Assembly (NCBI GenBank): GCA_965198865.1 | Contig: CBDAQA010000025.1 | Span: 496,001 to 560,000, forward strand | Direction: 5' to 3' | DNA length: 64,000 nt | DNA from: CBDAQA01 sp965198865 | GTDB taxonomy: Bacteria > Planctomycetota > Phycisphaerae > Tepidisphaerales > Tepidisphaeraceae | In this document: in pieces, positions 43,196 to 52,007 of the stretch | How the letters are laid out: the number at the start of each line of letters is the position of its first letter | How positions within the stretch are numbered: position 1 is the first letter of the stretch | The notes under the pieces: model-generated | The model's input: only the letters and a program-made list of their open reading frames with translations | Told to the model about the DNA's origin: nothing | Database searches by the model: none | Program-made: the position numbers and the translations under genes

Positions 43196-45088
43196 GTGAC
43201 GGCATTGGGTTTCGACACACTGACGGCGGCCGCCCGGCGGCCACGCCCCTCGCCGAGCCACCGGGTCTGGCGCGTCGTCACCCTCCGTGGCGAGCGGACG
43301 CTCGGCACCGTCGCGCTCGGCACGTCGGCGCTGCTGCTGGCCGTCATGGGCTCGTGCGGCTGGTGGTCGGCGACCGTCGCCCGCGACGCCGCCGCCGCCG
43401 CCAAGGCCGAGCAGGTGCGGGCCGTCGGGGTCACGCTCGCCCCCCGGTTGGCCGCGTTGCTTGGCGCAGGCGATGCCGCCGGCGTCCGGCGGGCGATCAT
43501 CGAGTCGGCCGCCAACTTCTCGCTCGCCCCCTGCCGCGTCACGCTCGGCCCCGACGTCGGCTGCATCGCCGACGCCGACCCCTGCGGTTCCACGCTGCGT
43601 GAGGTTCCCGCGACCTGGTCGGCCGGACCGATCGATGCCGCGAGCGTGGGCTCTGCCGCGCGGTTCCCCGTGCTCGTCCCCGGCCGTGGGATGGCCATGC
43701 TGGAGCTGGGCGGGCACGCCGCGGGCGGCACGCAGCTGTTCTGGCGGGTGCAGACCGGCATCGGCCTGACCGGCGCGGCGGCGCTCGCGGCGGTGCTGCT
43801 GGCCTACCGCCGGACGCGCGTTCGGCTGGCGGGGCCGGAAGCGATCGTCGGCGCGCTGACCGCCTATGCGGCCGGCGAGCGGTCGACCGACGCCATGCAG
43901 ATCGACCCGCACCTCGGCGCCGCCGCCGCCGCGTGGAACGACGTGATGGCGGCGGTCGACCGGTCGGCCAAGGCGTCGGTCGCCTCCCGCGCCGCCGCCG
44001 GGGTGCGCGGGGGCGAGCGACGACGCGGGGGCGGCAGCGAGCTGGAGGTCGCCTGCGACGTCATTAGCCAGGGGCTGCTGTTGGTGGACGAGTCGCTGCA
44101 GGTGCGGTTCGCCAACGGCGCCGCGGCCGTGTTCCTCGGGCGCGGCAAGGCCGAGTGCCTCGGCCGCCCGGCGGCGGAGCTGATCGCCGATCCGGCGGTG
44201 CTCGAGCCGCTGCGCACCCTGGCCGACCGCACGAGCCGGGCGAGCATCGCCGTCGAGGTCGCCCGGCCCGCCGGCCCGGGCGGGGTCGCCAGCACGCTGC
44301 GGTTCACGATCCGCCCGTTCCGCAAGGACGACGCGTCCGCCGTGATGATCACCATCGATGACCTGACCGCCCAGCGCGCCGCCGAGCGGGCGCGCAACGC
44401 CTTCGTGGAGCAGGTGACGCACGAGCTGCGGAACCCGCTGACGACGATCCGCCTGTACACCGAGACCGCCATCGAGGCGGGCAGCGCGACCGACGCCGAC
44501 ACGGTCGCGATGCGGGCGAACTGCCTGAACGTGATCAACGTCGAGAGCCGACGGCTGGAGCGGATCGTCGGCGAGATGCTGAGCATCGCCGAGATCGAGG
44601 CCGGAAGCCTGACCGTCCACCGGGCGGAGGTGCGGCTGCCCGAGCTGTTCGAGGAGCTGCGGTCCGACTACTCGGCCCAGGCGACGGACAAGGGGCAGAC
44701 GTTCGAGGTGGCACTGCCGCCGAAGCTGCCGACCGTGAAGGCCGACCGGGACAAGCTGGCGATCGCGTACCACAACCTGATCGGCAACGCGATCAAGTAC
44801 ACGCCGCACGGCGGGCGGGTGACCGTGACGGTGGAGGCGACGGCCGACCTGCTGACCGTGGCCGTGCGCGACTCGGGCATCGGCATCCGGCCGGAGGAGC
44901 ACGAGCGCATCTTCGAACGGTTCTACCGCAGCACCGACCCGCGCGTGGGCGAGATCGTCGGCACCGGCCTGGGGTTGCCGCTGGCCCGCGAGATCATCCG
45001 CCAGCACGGCGGCGACATCACGATCGACTCGCAGCTGGACAAGGGCAGCACGTTCACGGCGACGCTGCCGATCAAGAGCGAGGGTTGA
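43196..45088 (+). CDS. Membrane sensor histidine kinase with PAS-like domain
   Basis: A 630-residue two-component sensor. Two membrane helices (about 35-61 and 188-207) enclose an extracytoplasmic sensor domain; then a HAMP-like/linker stretch, a PAS-like domain (about 283-395, VISQGLLLVDESLQVRFANG), HisKA with the phospho-acceptor His409 in EQVTHELRNPLTTIRLYTE, and HATPase_c with NLIGNAIKYTPHGG, DSGIGI and GTGLGLPLA. The GTG at 43196 is preferred: GGGAGG stands 5 nt upstream, while longer starts would run through the repeat element. No response regulator is next to it; a STAS protein gene follows after 62 bp. Confidence 0.88.
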   Translation: MTALGFDTLTAAARRPRPSPSHRVWRVVTLRGERTLGTVALGTSALLLAVMGSCGWWSATVARDAAAAAKAEQVRAVGVTLAPRLAALLGAGDAAGVRRAIIESAANFSLAPCRVTLGPDVGCIADADPCGSTLREVPATWSAGPIDAASVGSAARFPVLVPGRGMAMLELGGHAAGGTQLFWRVQTGIGLTGAAALAAVLLAYRRTRVRLAGPEAIVGALTAYAAGERSTDAMQIDPHLGAAAAAWNDVMAAVDRSAKASVASRAAAGVRGGERRRGGGSELEVACDVISQGLLLVDESLQVRFANGAAAVFLGRGKAECLGRPAAELIADPAVLEPLRTLADRTSRASIAVEVARPAGPGGVASTLRFTIRPFRKDDASAVMITIDDLTAQRAAERARNAFVEQVTHELRNPLTTIRLYTETAIEAGSATDADTVAMRANCLNVINVESRRLERIVGEMLSIAEIEAGSLTVHRAEVRLPELFEELRSDYSAQATDKGQTFEVALPPKLPTVKADRDKLAIAYHNLIGNAIKYTPHGGRVTVTVEATADLLTVAVRDSGIGIRPEEHERIFERFYRSTDPRVGEIVGTGLGLPLAREIIRQHGGDITIDSQLDKGSTFTATLPIKSEG

Positions 45089-45150
45089 AATGGAGCATCC
45101 AAGCAGGCGTCTGAGGTACGCCGGCTTGGACGACCGTCGATGATTCCGCC

Positions 45151-45486
45151 ATGACACTCCACGAACAACAGCACGGCGCGGTGACGGTCTTCAAGCCCGA
45201 GGGGCCGCTGTCGGAGGGTGCCGTCGCGCCGTTCACCACGGCGGTCCGGGCCGGGACGATCAAGAGCATGGGCCGGGTGGTGCTGGACCTGTCGGCGGTG
45301 CCGTTCGTCGACTCGACGGGGCTGGAGGCGCTGATGGACCTGACCGACCTGGTCGGTCACGGCGGGCGGTCGCTGAAGCTGTGCGGCGTGAACAAGACCG
45401 TGCAGCAGGTGCTGGAGCTGGTCGAGCTGGCCAGCTTCTTCGACCTGTACGACGACGCCAACGGCGCGGTCCGGAGCTTCCTGTGA
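45151..45486 (+). CDS. STAS-domain anti-anti-sigma-factor-like protein
   Basis: A 111-residue stand-alone STAS protein. The signature VVLDLSAVPFVDSTGLEALM includes the Ser (in DSTGLEAL) that is phosphorylated by serine kinases in SpoIIAA-type partner switching. Its stop codon overlaps the GTG of the secretion ATPase gene (GTGA), so the two are translationally coupled. In context it may link a switch to control of the type II/IV secretion machinery. Confidence 0.9.
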   Translation: MTLHEQQHGAVTVFKPEGPLSEGAVAPFTTAVRAGTIKSMGRVVLDLSAVPFVDSTGLEALMDLTDLVGHGGRSLKLCGVNKTVQQVLELVELASFFDLYDDANGAVRSFL

Positions 45487-47243
45487 ACAGCGTTGCCACC
45501 CCAGTCGCCAAGCGCATCCGCACGGGCGAGGCCCTGCTGGCCGCGGGGCTGATCACGCACGAGCAGCTGAGCCACGCGCTGGCCGAGCAGAAGACGACCC
45601 GGCGGATGCTGGGCGAGCTGCTGGTGGAGCAGGGGGCGGTGAACCCGGCGGTGCTGGTCGGCGTGCTGGGGCGGTGCATGGGGTTCCCGGGCGTCCACCT
45701 GCGGCACGGGCTGATCGACCCACCGCTGATCAAGCTGGTGGGCGAGGCCGAGGCCGAGCGGCTGCTGGCGGTGCCGCTGTTCAAGGTGCGCGGGACGCTG
45801 ACGGTCGCCATGGCCGAGCCGCAGTCGCTGCCGGCGGTGGACCGGCTGCGGCACCTGACCGGCTGCCGCATCCGCCCGGTGCTGGCGCTGGCGGGGAACA
45901 TCCGCGAGTTCGTGAAGAAGTACGCCGGGGGCGAGACGGGGATCGACGCGTTCCTGTCGTCGCTGGCGGAGTCGGACATCGAGGTGGTCGACCGCGAGGC
46001 GCTGGACGAGGGGCCGGTCACCGACCTGGACAAGATGGTGGCGGGCAGCCCCATCGTGAACCTGGTGAACGTCGCGCTGATGACGGCCGTGCGCGACGGG
46101 GCGAGCGACATCCACGTCGAGCCCGACCGCAAGGGGACGCGCGTGCGGTACCGCATCGACGGCGTGCTGCGCGACCTGATGAAGCCCCCCGCCGGCATCC
46201 ACGCGTCGATCGTGAGCCGGGTGAAGGTGATCGGCAAGATGGACATCGCCGAGAAGCGGCTGCCGCAGGAGGGGCGCGTGCGCATCGTGGCCGAGGGGAG
46301 GGACATCGACCTGCGCGTGTCGTCCATGCCGACGCTGCTGGGCGAGAAGCTGGTGCTGCGCATCCTCGACAAGACGAACCTGCGCGTGCGCATGGAGGAC
46401 CTGGGGTTCCGCTCCGAGCCGCTGGCGGCGTTCCAGAAGATGCTGCGCCAGCCGCACGGGCTGGTGCTGGTGACCGGCCCGACCGGCAGCGGCAAGACGA
46501 CCACGCTCTACTCGGCGCTGGAGCTGGTGCGGAGCCCCGAGCTGAACATCGTGACGATCGAGGACCCGGTCGAGTACCAGCTGGACGGCATCAACCAGAT
46601 CCACGTCCACGAGGCGATCGGCATGGGGTTCGCGCGGGCGCTGCGCAGCATCCTCCGGCAGGACCCGGACGTGATCATGATCGGCGAGATCCGCGACAAC
46701 GAGACGGCCCGCGTGGCCGTGCAGGCCGCGCTCACGGGCCACCTGGTGCTGGCCACGCTGCACACGAACGACGCGCCGGGGGCGGTGGCGCGGCTGCTGG
46801 ACATGGGCGTCGAGCCGTACCTGGTGAGCACGGCCATCAACGGCGTGGTGGCCCAGCGGTTGGCGCGGACGATCTGCCCCGAGTGCGCGACGAAGTACTA
46901 CCCGGAGGAGTCGACGCTGCGCGGCGCCGGCATGGCCGAGCACATCGGACGGCCCTTCCGCAAGGGGGGCGGGTGTCCCAAGTGTCACGACAGCGGCTTC
47001 AAGGGGCGAATGGGCATCTACGAGGTGATGACCGTTACGCCGGGCATGCGGCGGTTGATCCACAAGGGGGCGTCGAGCCACGAGCTGCGCGACGTGATGC
47101 GGGCCAACGGCGAGATGCCGCTGCGGCAGGAGGGGATCAAGCTGGCGCTGGCGAACAAGAGCAGCCTGGAGGAGGTGCTGGGCGTGACGCACAGCGAGGA
47201 CGACGAGCACGGCAAGACCAACACGATCGGGGTGGCCGCGTGA
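45483..47243 (+). CDS. Type II secretion/type IV pilus assembly ATPase (GspE/PilB)
   Basis: A 586-residue hexameric motor ATPase. The N-terminal MshEN-like domain (TGEALLAAGLITHEQLSHAL and VLGRCMGFPGVHL) is followed by the ASDIHVEPD Asp box, Walker A GPTGSGKTTT near residue 331, the IEDPVEYQ region, Walker B/His box (IGEIRDNETARVAVQAALTG) and a four-Cys zinc site CPEC..CPKC in the C-terminal part. The GTG at 45483 overlaps the previous stop. It powers the inner-membrane platform protein encoded next. Confidence 0.95.
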   Translation: MNSVATPVAKRIRTGEALLAAGLITHEQLSHALAEQKTTRRMLGELLVEQGAVNPAVLVGVLGRCMGFPGVHLRHGLIDPPLIKLVGEAEAERLLAVPLFKVRGTLTVAMAEPQSLPAVDRLRHLTGCRIRPVLALAGNIREFVKKYAGGETGIDAFLSSLAESDIEVVDREALDEGPVTDLDKMVAGSPIVNLVNVALMTAVRDGASDIHVEPDRKGTRVRYRIDGVLRDLMKPPAGIHASIVSRVKVIGKMDIAEKRLPQEGRVRIVAEGRDIDLRVSSMPTLLGEKLVLRILDKTNLRVRMEDLGFRSEPLAAFQKMLRQPHGLVLVTGPTGSGKTTTLYSALELVRSPELNIVTIEDPVEYQLDGINQIHVHEAIGMGFARALRSILRQDPDVIMIGEIRDNETARVAVQAALTGHLVLATLHTNDAPGAVARLLDMGVEPYLVSTAINGVVAQRLARTICPECATKYYPEESTLRGAGMAEHIGRPFRKGGGCPKCHDSGFKGRMGIYEVMTVTPGMRRLIHKGASSHELRDVMRANGEMPLRQEGIKLALANKSSLEEVLGVTHSEDDEHGKTNTIGVAA

Positions 47244-48460
47244 AGTTCGCCTACGAAGCGATCAGGAGCAGCGGGCAGGCCGTCCACGAGTTCGTGGACG
47301 CGGCCGACACGACCGAGGCCGGCGACCAGCTGCGCCGGCAGGGGTTGTACGTCACGGGCCTGAAGGAGGTCCCCGCCGACGCCGCGGCCGAGGCGGTGCG
47401 GGGCAAGACGCGCGGGGGCGGGAAGCGGCTGCGGAACGTGGCGATGTTCACGCGGCAGCTGCACGTGCTGATCCTGACCGGCACGCCGTTGGCCGAGGCG
47501 ATGTCGGCGCTGGAGCGGCAGGCGACCGACGCGGCGTGGAAGGCAACGCTGGCCGGGGTGCGGGGGAAGATCGAGCAGGGGTCGACGCTGTCGGTCGCGC
47601 TGGCGGCGTTCCCCGAGTCGTTCGACGCCGTCTGCTGTGGGTTGGTCGCCGCGGGCGAGGCGGGCGGGAACCTGGACGCGATGCTCGACCGGCTGGCGCT
47701 GCTGGTCCGCAAGCAGCTGCACGCGCGCACGGCCATCATCGGCGCGATGGTCTACCCGTGCCTGCTGGTCGTGGTGGCGATGGGCGTGCTGCTGACGCTG
47801 ATGCTGTTCGTGCTGCCGCGGTTCACGGAGCTGTTCAAGTCGCTCGACACGCCGCTGCCGCCGACCACGCAGGCGCTGATGGTCCTGAGCGGGTTCCTCA
47901 CGGCGTACTGGTGGGCGATCCCGATCGTGGTGGTCGGCGGCGCGGTCGGCGGGCGGCTGTGGCTGCGGTCGCCGGCCGGGCGGCACGCGATCGAGTCGGC
48001 GCTGCTGAAGCTGCCGCGCGTCGGCCCGATCACCCGCAACTTCGCCACGGCCCGGCTCACGCGGCTGCTGGGCATCCTGGTCGGCGGGAAGGTGCCGCTG
48101 CTGGAGGCGCTGAACCTGACGCGCGACTCGATGACGCACCACCGGTACACCCAGCTCCTGGCGAAGGCGGGCGAGATGGTGACCCGCGGCGAGCCGCTGG
48201 CGGCGGCGTTCGGCGACGCGGAGCTGATCACCGCGAACGTGCAGGAGGCGGTGCGGAGCGGCGAGCGCACCGGGCAGTTGGGGCAGCTGCTGAACACGAT
48301 CGCCGACTTCCTCGATGAGGAAAACGAAGTGGTCCTGAGATCACTGACCAGCATTTTGGAACCGATGATCCTGGTGGTGCTGGGCGTGTTGGTCGGGTTC
48401 ATCGCGATCAGCATGTTCATGCCGCTGTTCGACCTGACGGCGGCGACGGGGGCGCGGTGA
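47240..48460 (+). CDS. Type II secretion/type IV pilus inner-membrane platform protein (GspF/PilC)
   Basis: A 406-residue polytopic protein with two tandem T2SSF domains. The first has FTRQLHVLILTGTPLAEAMS and GLVAAGEAGGNLD, the second ARLTRLLGILVGGKVPLLEAL and AVRSGERTGQL. Membrane helices lie near 175-200, 220-240 and 380-400. The GTG start overlaps the GspE stop (GTGA). With the ATPase it forms the core of the pilus or pseudopilus motor. Confidence 0.94.
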   Translation: MKFAYEAIRSSGQAVHEFVDAADTTEAGDQLRRQGLYVTGLKEVPADAAAEAVRGKTRGGGKRLRNVAMFTRQLHVLILTGTPLAEAMSALERQATDAAWKATLAGVRGKIEQGSTLSVALAAFPESFDAVCCGLVAAGEAGGNLDAMLDRLALLVRKQLHARTAIIGAMVYPCLLVVVAMGVLLTLMLFVLPRFTELFKSLDTPLPPTTQALMVLSGFLTAYWWAIPIVVVGGAVGGRLWLRSPAGRHAIESALLKLPRVGPITRNFATARLTRLLGILVGGKVPLLEALNLTRDSMTHHRYTQLLAKAGEMVTRGEPLAAAFGDAELITANVQEAVRSGERTGQLGQLLNTIADFLDEENEVVLRSLTSILEPMILVVLGVLVGFIAISMFMPLFDLTAATGAR

Positions 48461-48465
48461 TCCTA

Positions 48466-48489
48466 CTCGCTGAAGCGAGCAGGCCGGGT
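48466..48489 (+). repeat. CTCGCTGAAGCGAG dispersed hairpin, copy 2
   Basis: CTCGCTGAAGCGAGC then AGGCCGGGT, matching copy 1 at 40574-40597 (opposite strand) at 23 of 24 positions. It occupies the short gap between gspF and pilM inside the operon. Confidence 0.65.
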
Positions 48490-48509
48490 CGTTTGAAACG
48501 AGTGAACCT

Positions 48510-49574
48510 TTGAATTGGCTGCCCCGTCAACCTCGCACGCCGATCGGGCTGGACGTGGGCGGGTCCACGGTCAAGGCCGTCCAGCTGCGGTGCGGGGCGG
48601 ACGGGCAGCGGCTGGTTCACGCCGCGGTGCGGCTGCCGCGGCTGCGGCCGGGTTCGGCGTTGGACGAGGAGGAGGCGCGGCGGATCGCGGAGGTGCTGGC
48701 CCGGCGCGGGTTCCTGGGGCGCGACGTGATCGTAGCCGCCCCGCCGTCGCTGGTGTCGACGGCGCTCTTGGACCTGCCACCGGCGGGGCCGGACGTGCCG
48801 ATGGACGCCATCGCGGCGAACGAGTTCGCGCGGCTGCACCAGCTGGAACCGGCGGCGCTGACGATGAGCCACTGGCCCGTGCCGACGCCGGCCCGCGGGG
48901 GCGCGGGGACGCACGCGCTGGCGGTGGGCTGCGCGGCGGCGGCGGCGGACGGGTATCTGGACATCCTCGAGTCGGGCGGGCTGTCGGCGGTGGCGATGGA
49001 CGCGGGCACGTCGGCGCTGGCGCGGGCGTGCCTGCCGCTGGCCGCGCCGGCGCCGGCCATGCTGGCGGTGGCCGACCTGGGGTGGGAGGCGGCGACGCTG
49101 GCGGTCGTGGTCGGGGGCGTGCTGGCGTACGAGCGGCGGATCCCCGACGCGGGGCTGCGGCACCTGCTGGGCGGCACCGCCGACGTGGCGATGGGCGACG
49201 ACGACATCATCCCGTACCTGCTGTGGCAGGTCGGCCTGACCGACGGCGGCGAGGCCGACGTGGGGGCGGACGCGGTCGACCTGATGCACGACCTGCGGCG
49301 TTCGCTGGAATCGCAGTTCGCGCGGCTGTCGGTCGAGCTGGGGATGGCGTTCGGGTACGTCGCGCACCAGTACCCCGACGGCAACCTGTCGCCGATCCTT
49401 CTGGCCGGGGGCGGGGCGGCCGTGCCGGGGGTGGCGGCGTTCCTGAGCGACCAGCTGGGCGTGCCGGTGGCGCTGGCCGACCCGGCGCGGCTGGTCGCGC
49501 CGGGCGGGCCCGAGCTGCCGGTCGACGCGCTGCTGGCGATGGGCTGCGCGCTGTTCGACGCGGGGGGCTACTGA
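48510..49574 (+). CDS. pilM: Type IV pilus assembly ATPase-fold protein PilM
   Basis: A 354-residue actin-like protein that scaffolds PilN/PilO on the cytoplasmic side. The family start IGLDVGGSTVKAVQLRCG (residues 12-29) and GWEAATLAVVVGGVL, plus a late GGGAAVPGVAAFLSDQLG, are visible. The TTG at 48510 is the only start that leaves a short N-terminus before the first strand; it has no good ribosome binding site. The stop TGA overlaps the ATG of the next gene (TGATG). Confidence 0.85.
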   Translation: MNWLPRQPRTPIGLDVGGSTVKAVQLRCGADGQRLVHAAVRLPRLRPGSALDEEEARRIAEVLARRGFLGRDVIVAAPPSLVSTALLDLPPAGPDVPMDAIAANEFARLHQLEPAALTMSHWPVPTPARGGAGTHALAVGCAAAAADGYLDILESGGLSAVAMDAGTSALARACLPLAAPAPAMLAVADLGWEAATLAVVVGGVLAYERRIPDAGLRHLLGGTADVAMGDDDIIPYLLWQVGLTDGGEADVGADAVDLMHDLRRSLESQFARLSVELGMAFGYVAHQYPDGNLSPILLAGGGAAVPGVAAFLSDQLGVPVALADPARLVAPGGPELPVDALLAMGCALFDAGGY

Positions 49575-50161
49575 TGAACGGCCGAAACCTGATCCCGCTG
49601 GCGCGGCGTCGCCGACGGGCGTTCGAGCGGGCGACCCTGCGTTGGGTGGCGGCGGTGCCGGCGCTGATCGTGGCGGTCGTGGCGACCTACGTTGGTCTGT
49701 CGGCGGCGCTGCCGAGCGGGACGGCCGACGCGGCGGAGGCGGAGGTGACGGCGAACCAGGCGGCCGCGGCGCGCACGACGGCCAGCGGGGTGCGGGTGCA
49801 GGTCGCGGTCGCGCGGCAGGTGCTGGACGCGGCCCACGAGGTGTCCGACCAACCCGATTGGAGCCTGCTGCTGGCCGACCTGTCGCGCCGGCTCGGCGAT
49901 GATGGCGTGCTCAGCGGGTGCGAGCTGAGGTCGGCCGACGACGGCGATGCGAAGGCCGGCGCGATGACGCTGCGGCTGACGGGCATCGCGAAGTCGCAGC
50001 CGGCGGCGACGCAGCTGGCGCTGCGGCTGGAGGCGGCGGGCCTGTTCTCGCGCGTCGACCTTCAGCGGACGACGCCGACGCAGCTGATGGGCGGGGACGC
50101 GGTGGGGTTCCAGATGGTCTGCACGCTGGGCGGGGCCGGCACCCGCGGGAGGACGCCGTGA
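49574..50161 (+). CDS. pilN: PilN-like pilus/T2SS assembly protein
   Basis: A 195-residue bitopic protein: start MNGRNLIPLARRRRRAF (the N-terminal N-LxP motif that binds PilM), one membrane helix (about 25-47), then a coiled region and a ferredoxin-like extracytoplasmic domain. The assignment rests on N-terminal motif, topology and position between pilM and pilO-like genes. Confidence 0.78.
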   Translation: MNGRNLIPLARRRRRAFERATLRWVAAVPALIVAVVATYVGLSAALPSGTADAAEAEVTANQAAAARTTASGVRVQVAVARQVLDAAHEVSDQPDWSLLLADLSRRLGDDGVLSGCELRSADDGDAKAGAMTLRLTGIAKSQPAATQLALRLEAAGLFSRVDLQRTTPTQLMGGDAVGFQMVCTLGGAGTRGRTP

Positions 50162-50706
50162 GGATCGACACGACCGACCGGAAACTGCTCGGGCTGAACG
50201 GGGCGGGCGTCGCCGCGTGCGGGACGGTGGTCGTCCTGTTCTGCGCGATGGGGTTGCGGCCGCTGCTGGGGCGGGCGGCGGCGGCGGCAACGGCGCGGCA
50301 CCGGCTGGCGGCGGCGGTCGAGCAGCGGGACACGTCGGACGCGACGATCCGGGACGAGACGGAGCAGCTGAAGTCGCTCCGCCACGACATCGCGTCGACC
50401 CTGGTGCTGCGGCCGGCGTCGGCGATCAACGAGCTGTTGGCGCGGGTGTCGGCGGTGGCGGCGGCCTGCGGGGTGCGGCTGGACGACGTGCGCGTCGGGA
50501 AGCCGGTCAACGGCGATCGCTACGCGACGCTGCCGCTGCACGCGGTGGGCCGGGGGACGTACCGCGACTGCGTGCGGTTCCTGCACCAGTTGAACTACGA
50601 CTGCCCGGACGTCGGCGTGGCGGAATTTGCGCTGGGGGCGGCTTCGGGGGAGATCAACGTCGACCTGGAACTGCGGTGGCACACCGCGCTGCCGGTGGGG
50701 CCGTGA
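50158..50706 (+). CDS. pilO: PilO-like pilus/T2SS assembly protein
   Basis: A 182-residue bitopic protein with one N-terminal helix (about 14-35), a coiled-coil stretch rich in Ala/Arg/Glu (ATARHRLAAAVEQRD) and an alpha/beta C-terminal domain containing LPLHAVGRGTYRDCVRFLHQ, the PilO-type strand-helix. It overlaps pilN by GTGA. It ends the operon; a PilP/PilQ gene is not seen downstream, where the leftward dpp cluster ends. Confidence 0.75.
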   Translation: MRIDTTDRKLLGLNGAGVAACGTVVVLFCAMGLRPLLGRAAAAATARHRLAAAVEQRDTSDATIRDETEQLKSLRHDIASTLVLRPASAINELLARVSAVAAACGVRLDDVRVGKPVNGDRYATLPLHAVGRGTYRDCVRFLHQLNYDCPDVGVAEFALGAASGEINVDLELRWHTALPVGP

Positions 50707-50825
50707 AGGGCGGGCGAGTGTCACGCGCGCGCCGCCACTCCAGGGTGCGGAACATCAGCGTAACTCATTAACAAATATGTATTTATCGACGGAAAAGGCA
50801 CCCCGCGATGACGGCCGGAGCAGTG

Positions 50826-50855
50826 TAACATTTCGTAACATTTCGTAACATCCGT
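50826..50855. repeat. TAACATTTCG tandem repeat
   Basis: Three decamers in tandem, two identical TAACATTTCG (50826-50845) and a third TAACATCCGT, at the convergent end of the pilus operon and the dpp cluster. The last one touches the stop codon of the ATPase gene. It is far shorter than any CRISPR-like array. Confidence 0.7.
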
Positions 50856-52003
50856 TAGACCGTCGCGGCGGCGGCAAGGGATTCGGCGGTGACCTCGCGG
50901 CGGTGATCGGAGCGGGGCGTGGTGGCGGTGGCGGTCGCGTAGTTGTCGGCGTAGTGGCAGGCGGCCCAGTGGGCCTGGCCGGTCTGGCGGAGGTCGGGCT
51001 CGGCGTCGACGCAGAGCTTCATCACGCGGGCCGACTCGCCGGCGACGGTGATCTGGACGGTGTCGCCTGCGCCGGCGGCGGCGAGCTCGCGGGTCTTGGT
51101 GCAGCGGGGGTGGAACTTGCAGCCGCAGGGAAAGTTGGCGGGGTTGGGGACGTTGCCGGCGATCGTCTCGAGGCGGTGGGCCCCGCCGCCGAGCTTGGGC
51201 ATCGAGCGGAACAGGCCGACCGTGTAGGGGTGGCTGGGGGCGTCGAAGAGGTCCTCGACCTTGGCGAACTCGACGACGCGGCTGGCGTACATGACGGCGA
51301 CCGTGTCGGCGTTCTCGGCGACGACGCCGAGGTCGTGGGTGATCATCAGGATGGACATGCCGCGCTCGGCCTGGAGGCGGCGGAGCAGCTCGAGGATCTG
51401 GGCCTGGATGGTCACGTCGAGGGCGGTGGTGGGCTCGTCGGCGATCAGCAGCTTGGGCTGACAGGACAGGGCCATGGCGATCATGATGCGTTGCCGCATG
51501 CCGCCGGAGAGCTGGTGGGGGTACTCGCGGACCCGGCGGTGCGGGTCGGCGATGCCGACGTCGGCCATGGCCCGCTCGGCGACGGCGTAGGCCTCGCGGG
51601 TGCCGACGCCCTGGTGGAGCGTGACGGCCTCGACGATCTGGTCGCCCACGGTGTAGACCGGGTTGAGCGACGTCATGGGCTCCTGGAAGATCATGGCGAT
51701 GTCGCCGCCGCGGACGGAGCGCATCTGCTTCTCGGGCAGGGCGAGCAGGTCGCGGCCGGCGAAGCGGATGTGGCCGGACAGCATGCGGCCGGGCGGGCTG
51801 GGGATCAGGCGGAGGATGGAGAGGGCGGTGACGGACTTGCCGCAGCCGGACTCGCCGACGACGGCGAGCGTCTGGCCGGGGCAGATCGAGTAGGAGACGT
51901 CGCGGACGGGGCGGAGCTGCCCGCGCGGGGTGTCGAAGGCGACGTTGAGGGCGTCGACCTCGAGCAGGGGCTGGGCGGGGGCAGGGGTGTTGAGGGTCGA
52001 CAT
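50855..52003 (-). CDS. Oligopeptide/dipeptide ABC transporter ATP-binding protein (DppD/OppD)
   Basis: A 382-residue ATPase: Walker A GESGCGKSVT, Q-loop FQEPMTSLNP, signature LSGGMRQRI, Walker B LLIADEPTTALD, H-loop MITHDLGV and the C-terminal oligopeptide ABC extension with PCGCKFHPRC (Cys cluster, possible Fe-S or metal site). It is the only ATPase of the cluster; these systems usually use a DppD/DppF pair. Start ATG at 52003; a GTG further upstream at 52021 would overlap the permease gene. Confidence 0.93.
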   Translation of the reverse strand: MSTLNTPAPAQPLLEVDALNVAFDTPRGQLRPVRDVSYSICPGQTLAVVGESGCGKSVTALSILRLIPSPPGRMLSGHIRFAGRDLLALPEKQMRSVRGGDIAMIFQEPMTSLNPVYTVGDQIVEAVTLHQGVGTREAYAVAERAMADVGIADPHRRVREYPHQLSGGMRQRIMIAMALSCQPKLLIADEPTTALDVTIQAQILELLRRLQAERGMSILMITHDLGVVAENADTVAVMYASRVVEFAKVEDLFDAPSHPYTVGLFRSMPKLGGGAHRLETIAGNVPNPANFPCGCKFHPRCTKTRELAAAGAGDTVQITVAGESARVMKLCVDAEPDLRQTGQAHWAACHYADNYATATATTPRSDHRREVTAESLAAAATV

Positions 52004-52007
52004 CGGG

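Noticed and set aside
45674..47239. Long second frame upstream of gspF
   Set aside because: It is the shadow of the GspE/PilB ATPase; real gspF homology begins at the GTG at 47240.
50826..50855. Possible CRISPR-like direct repeats
   Set aside because: Only three 10-bp units without spacers; no cas genes anywhere in the window.
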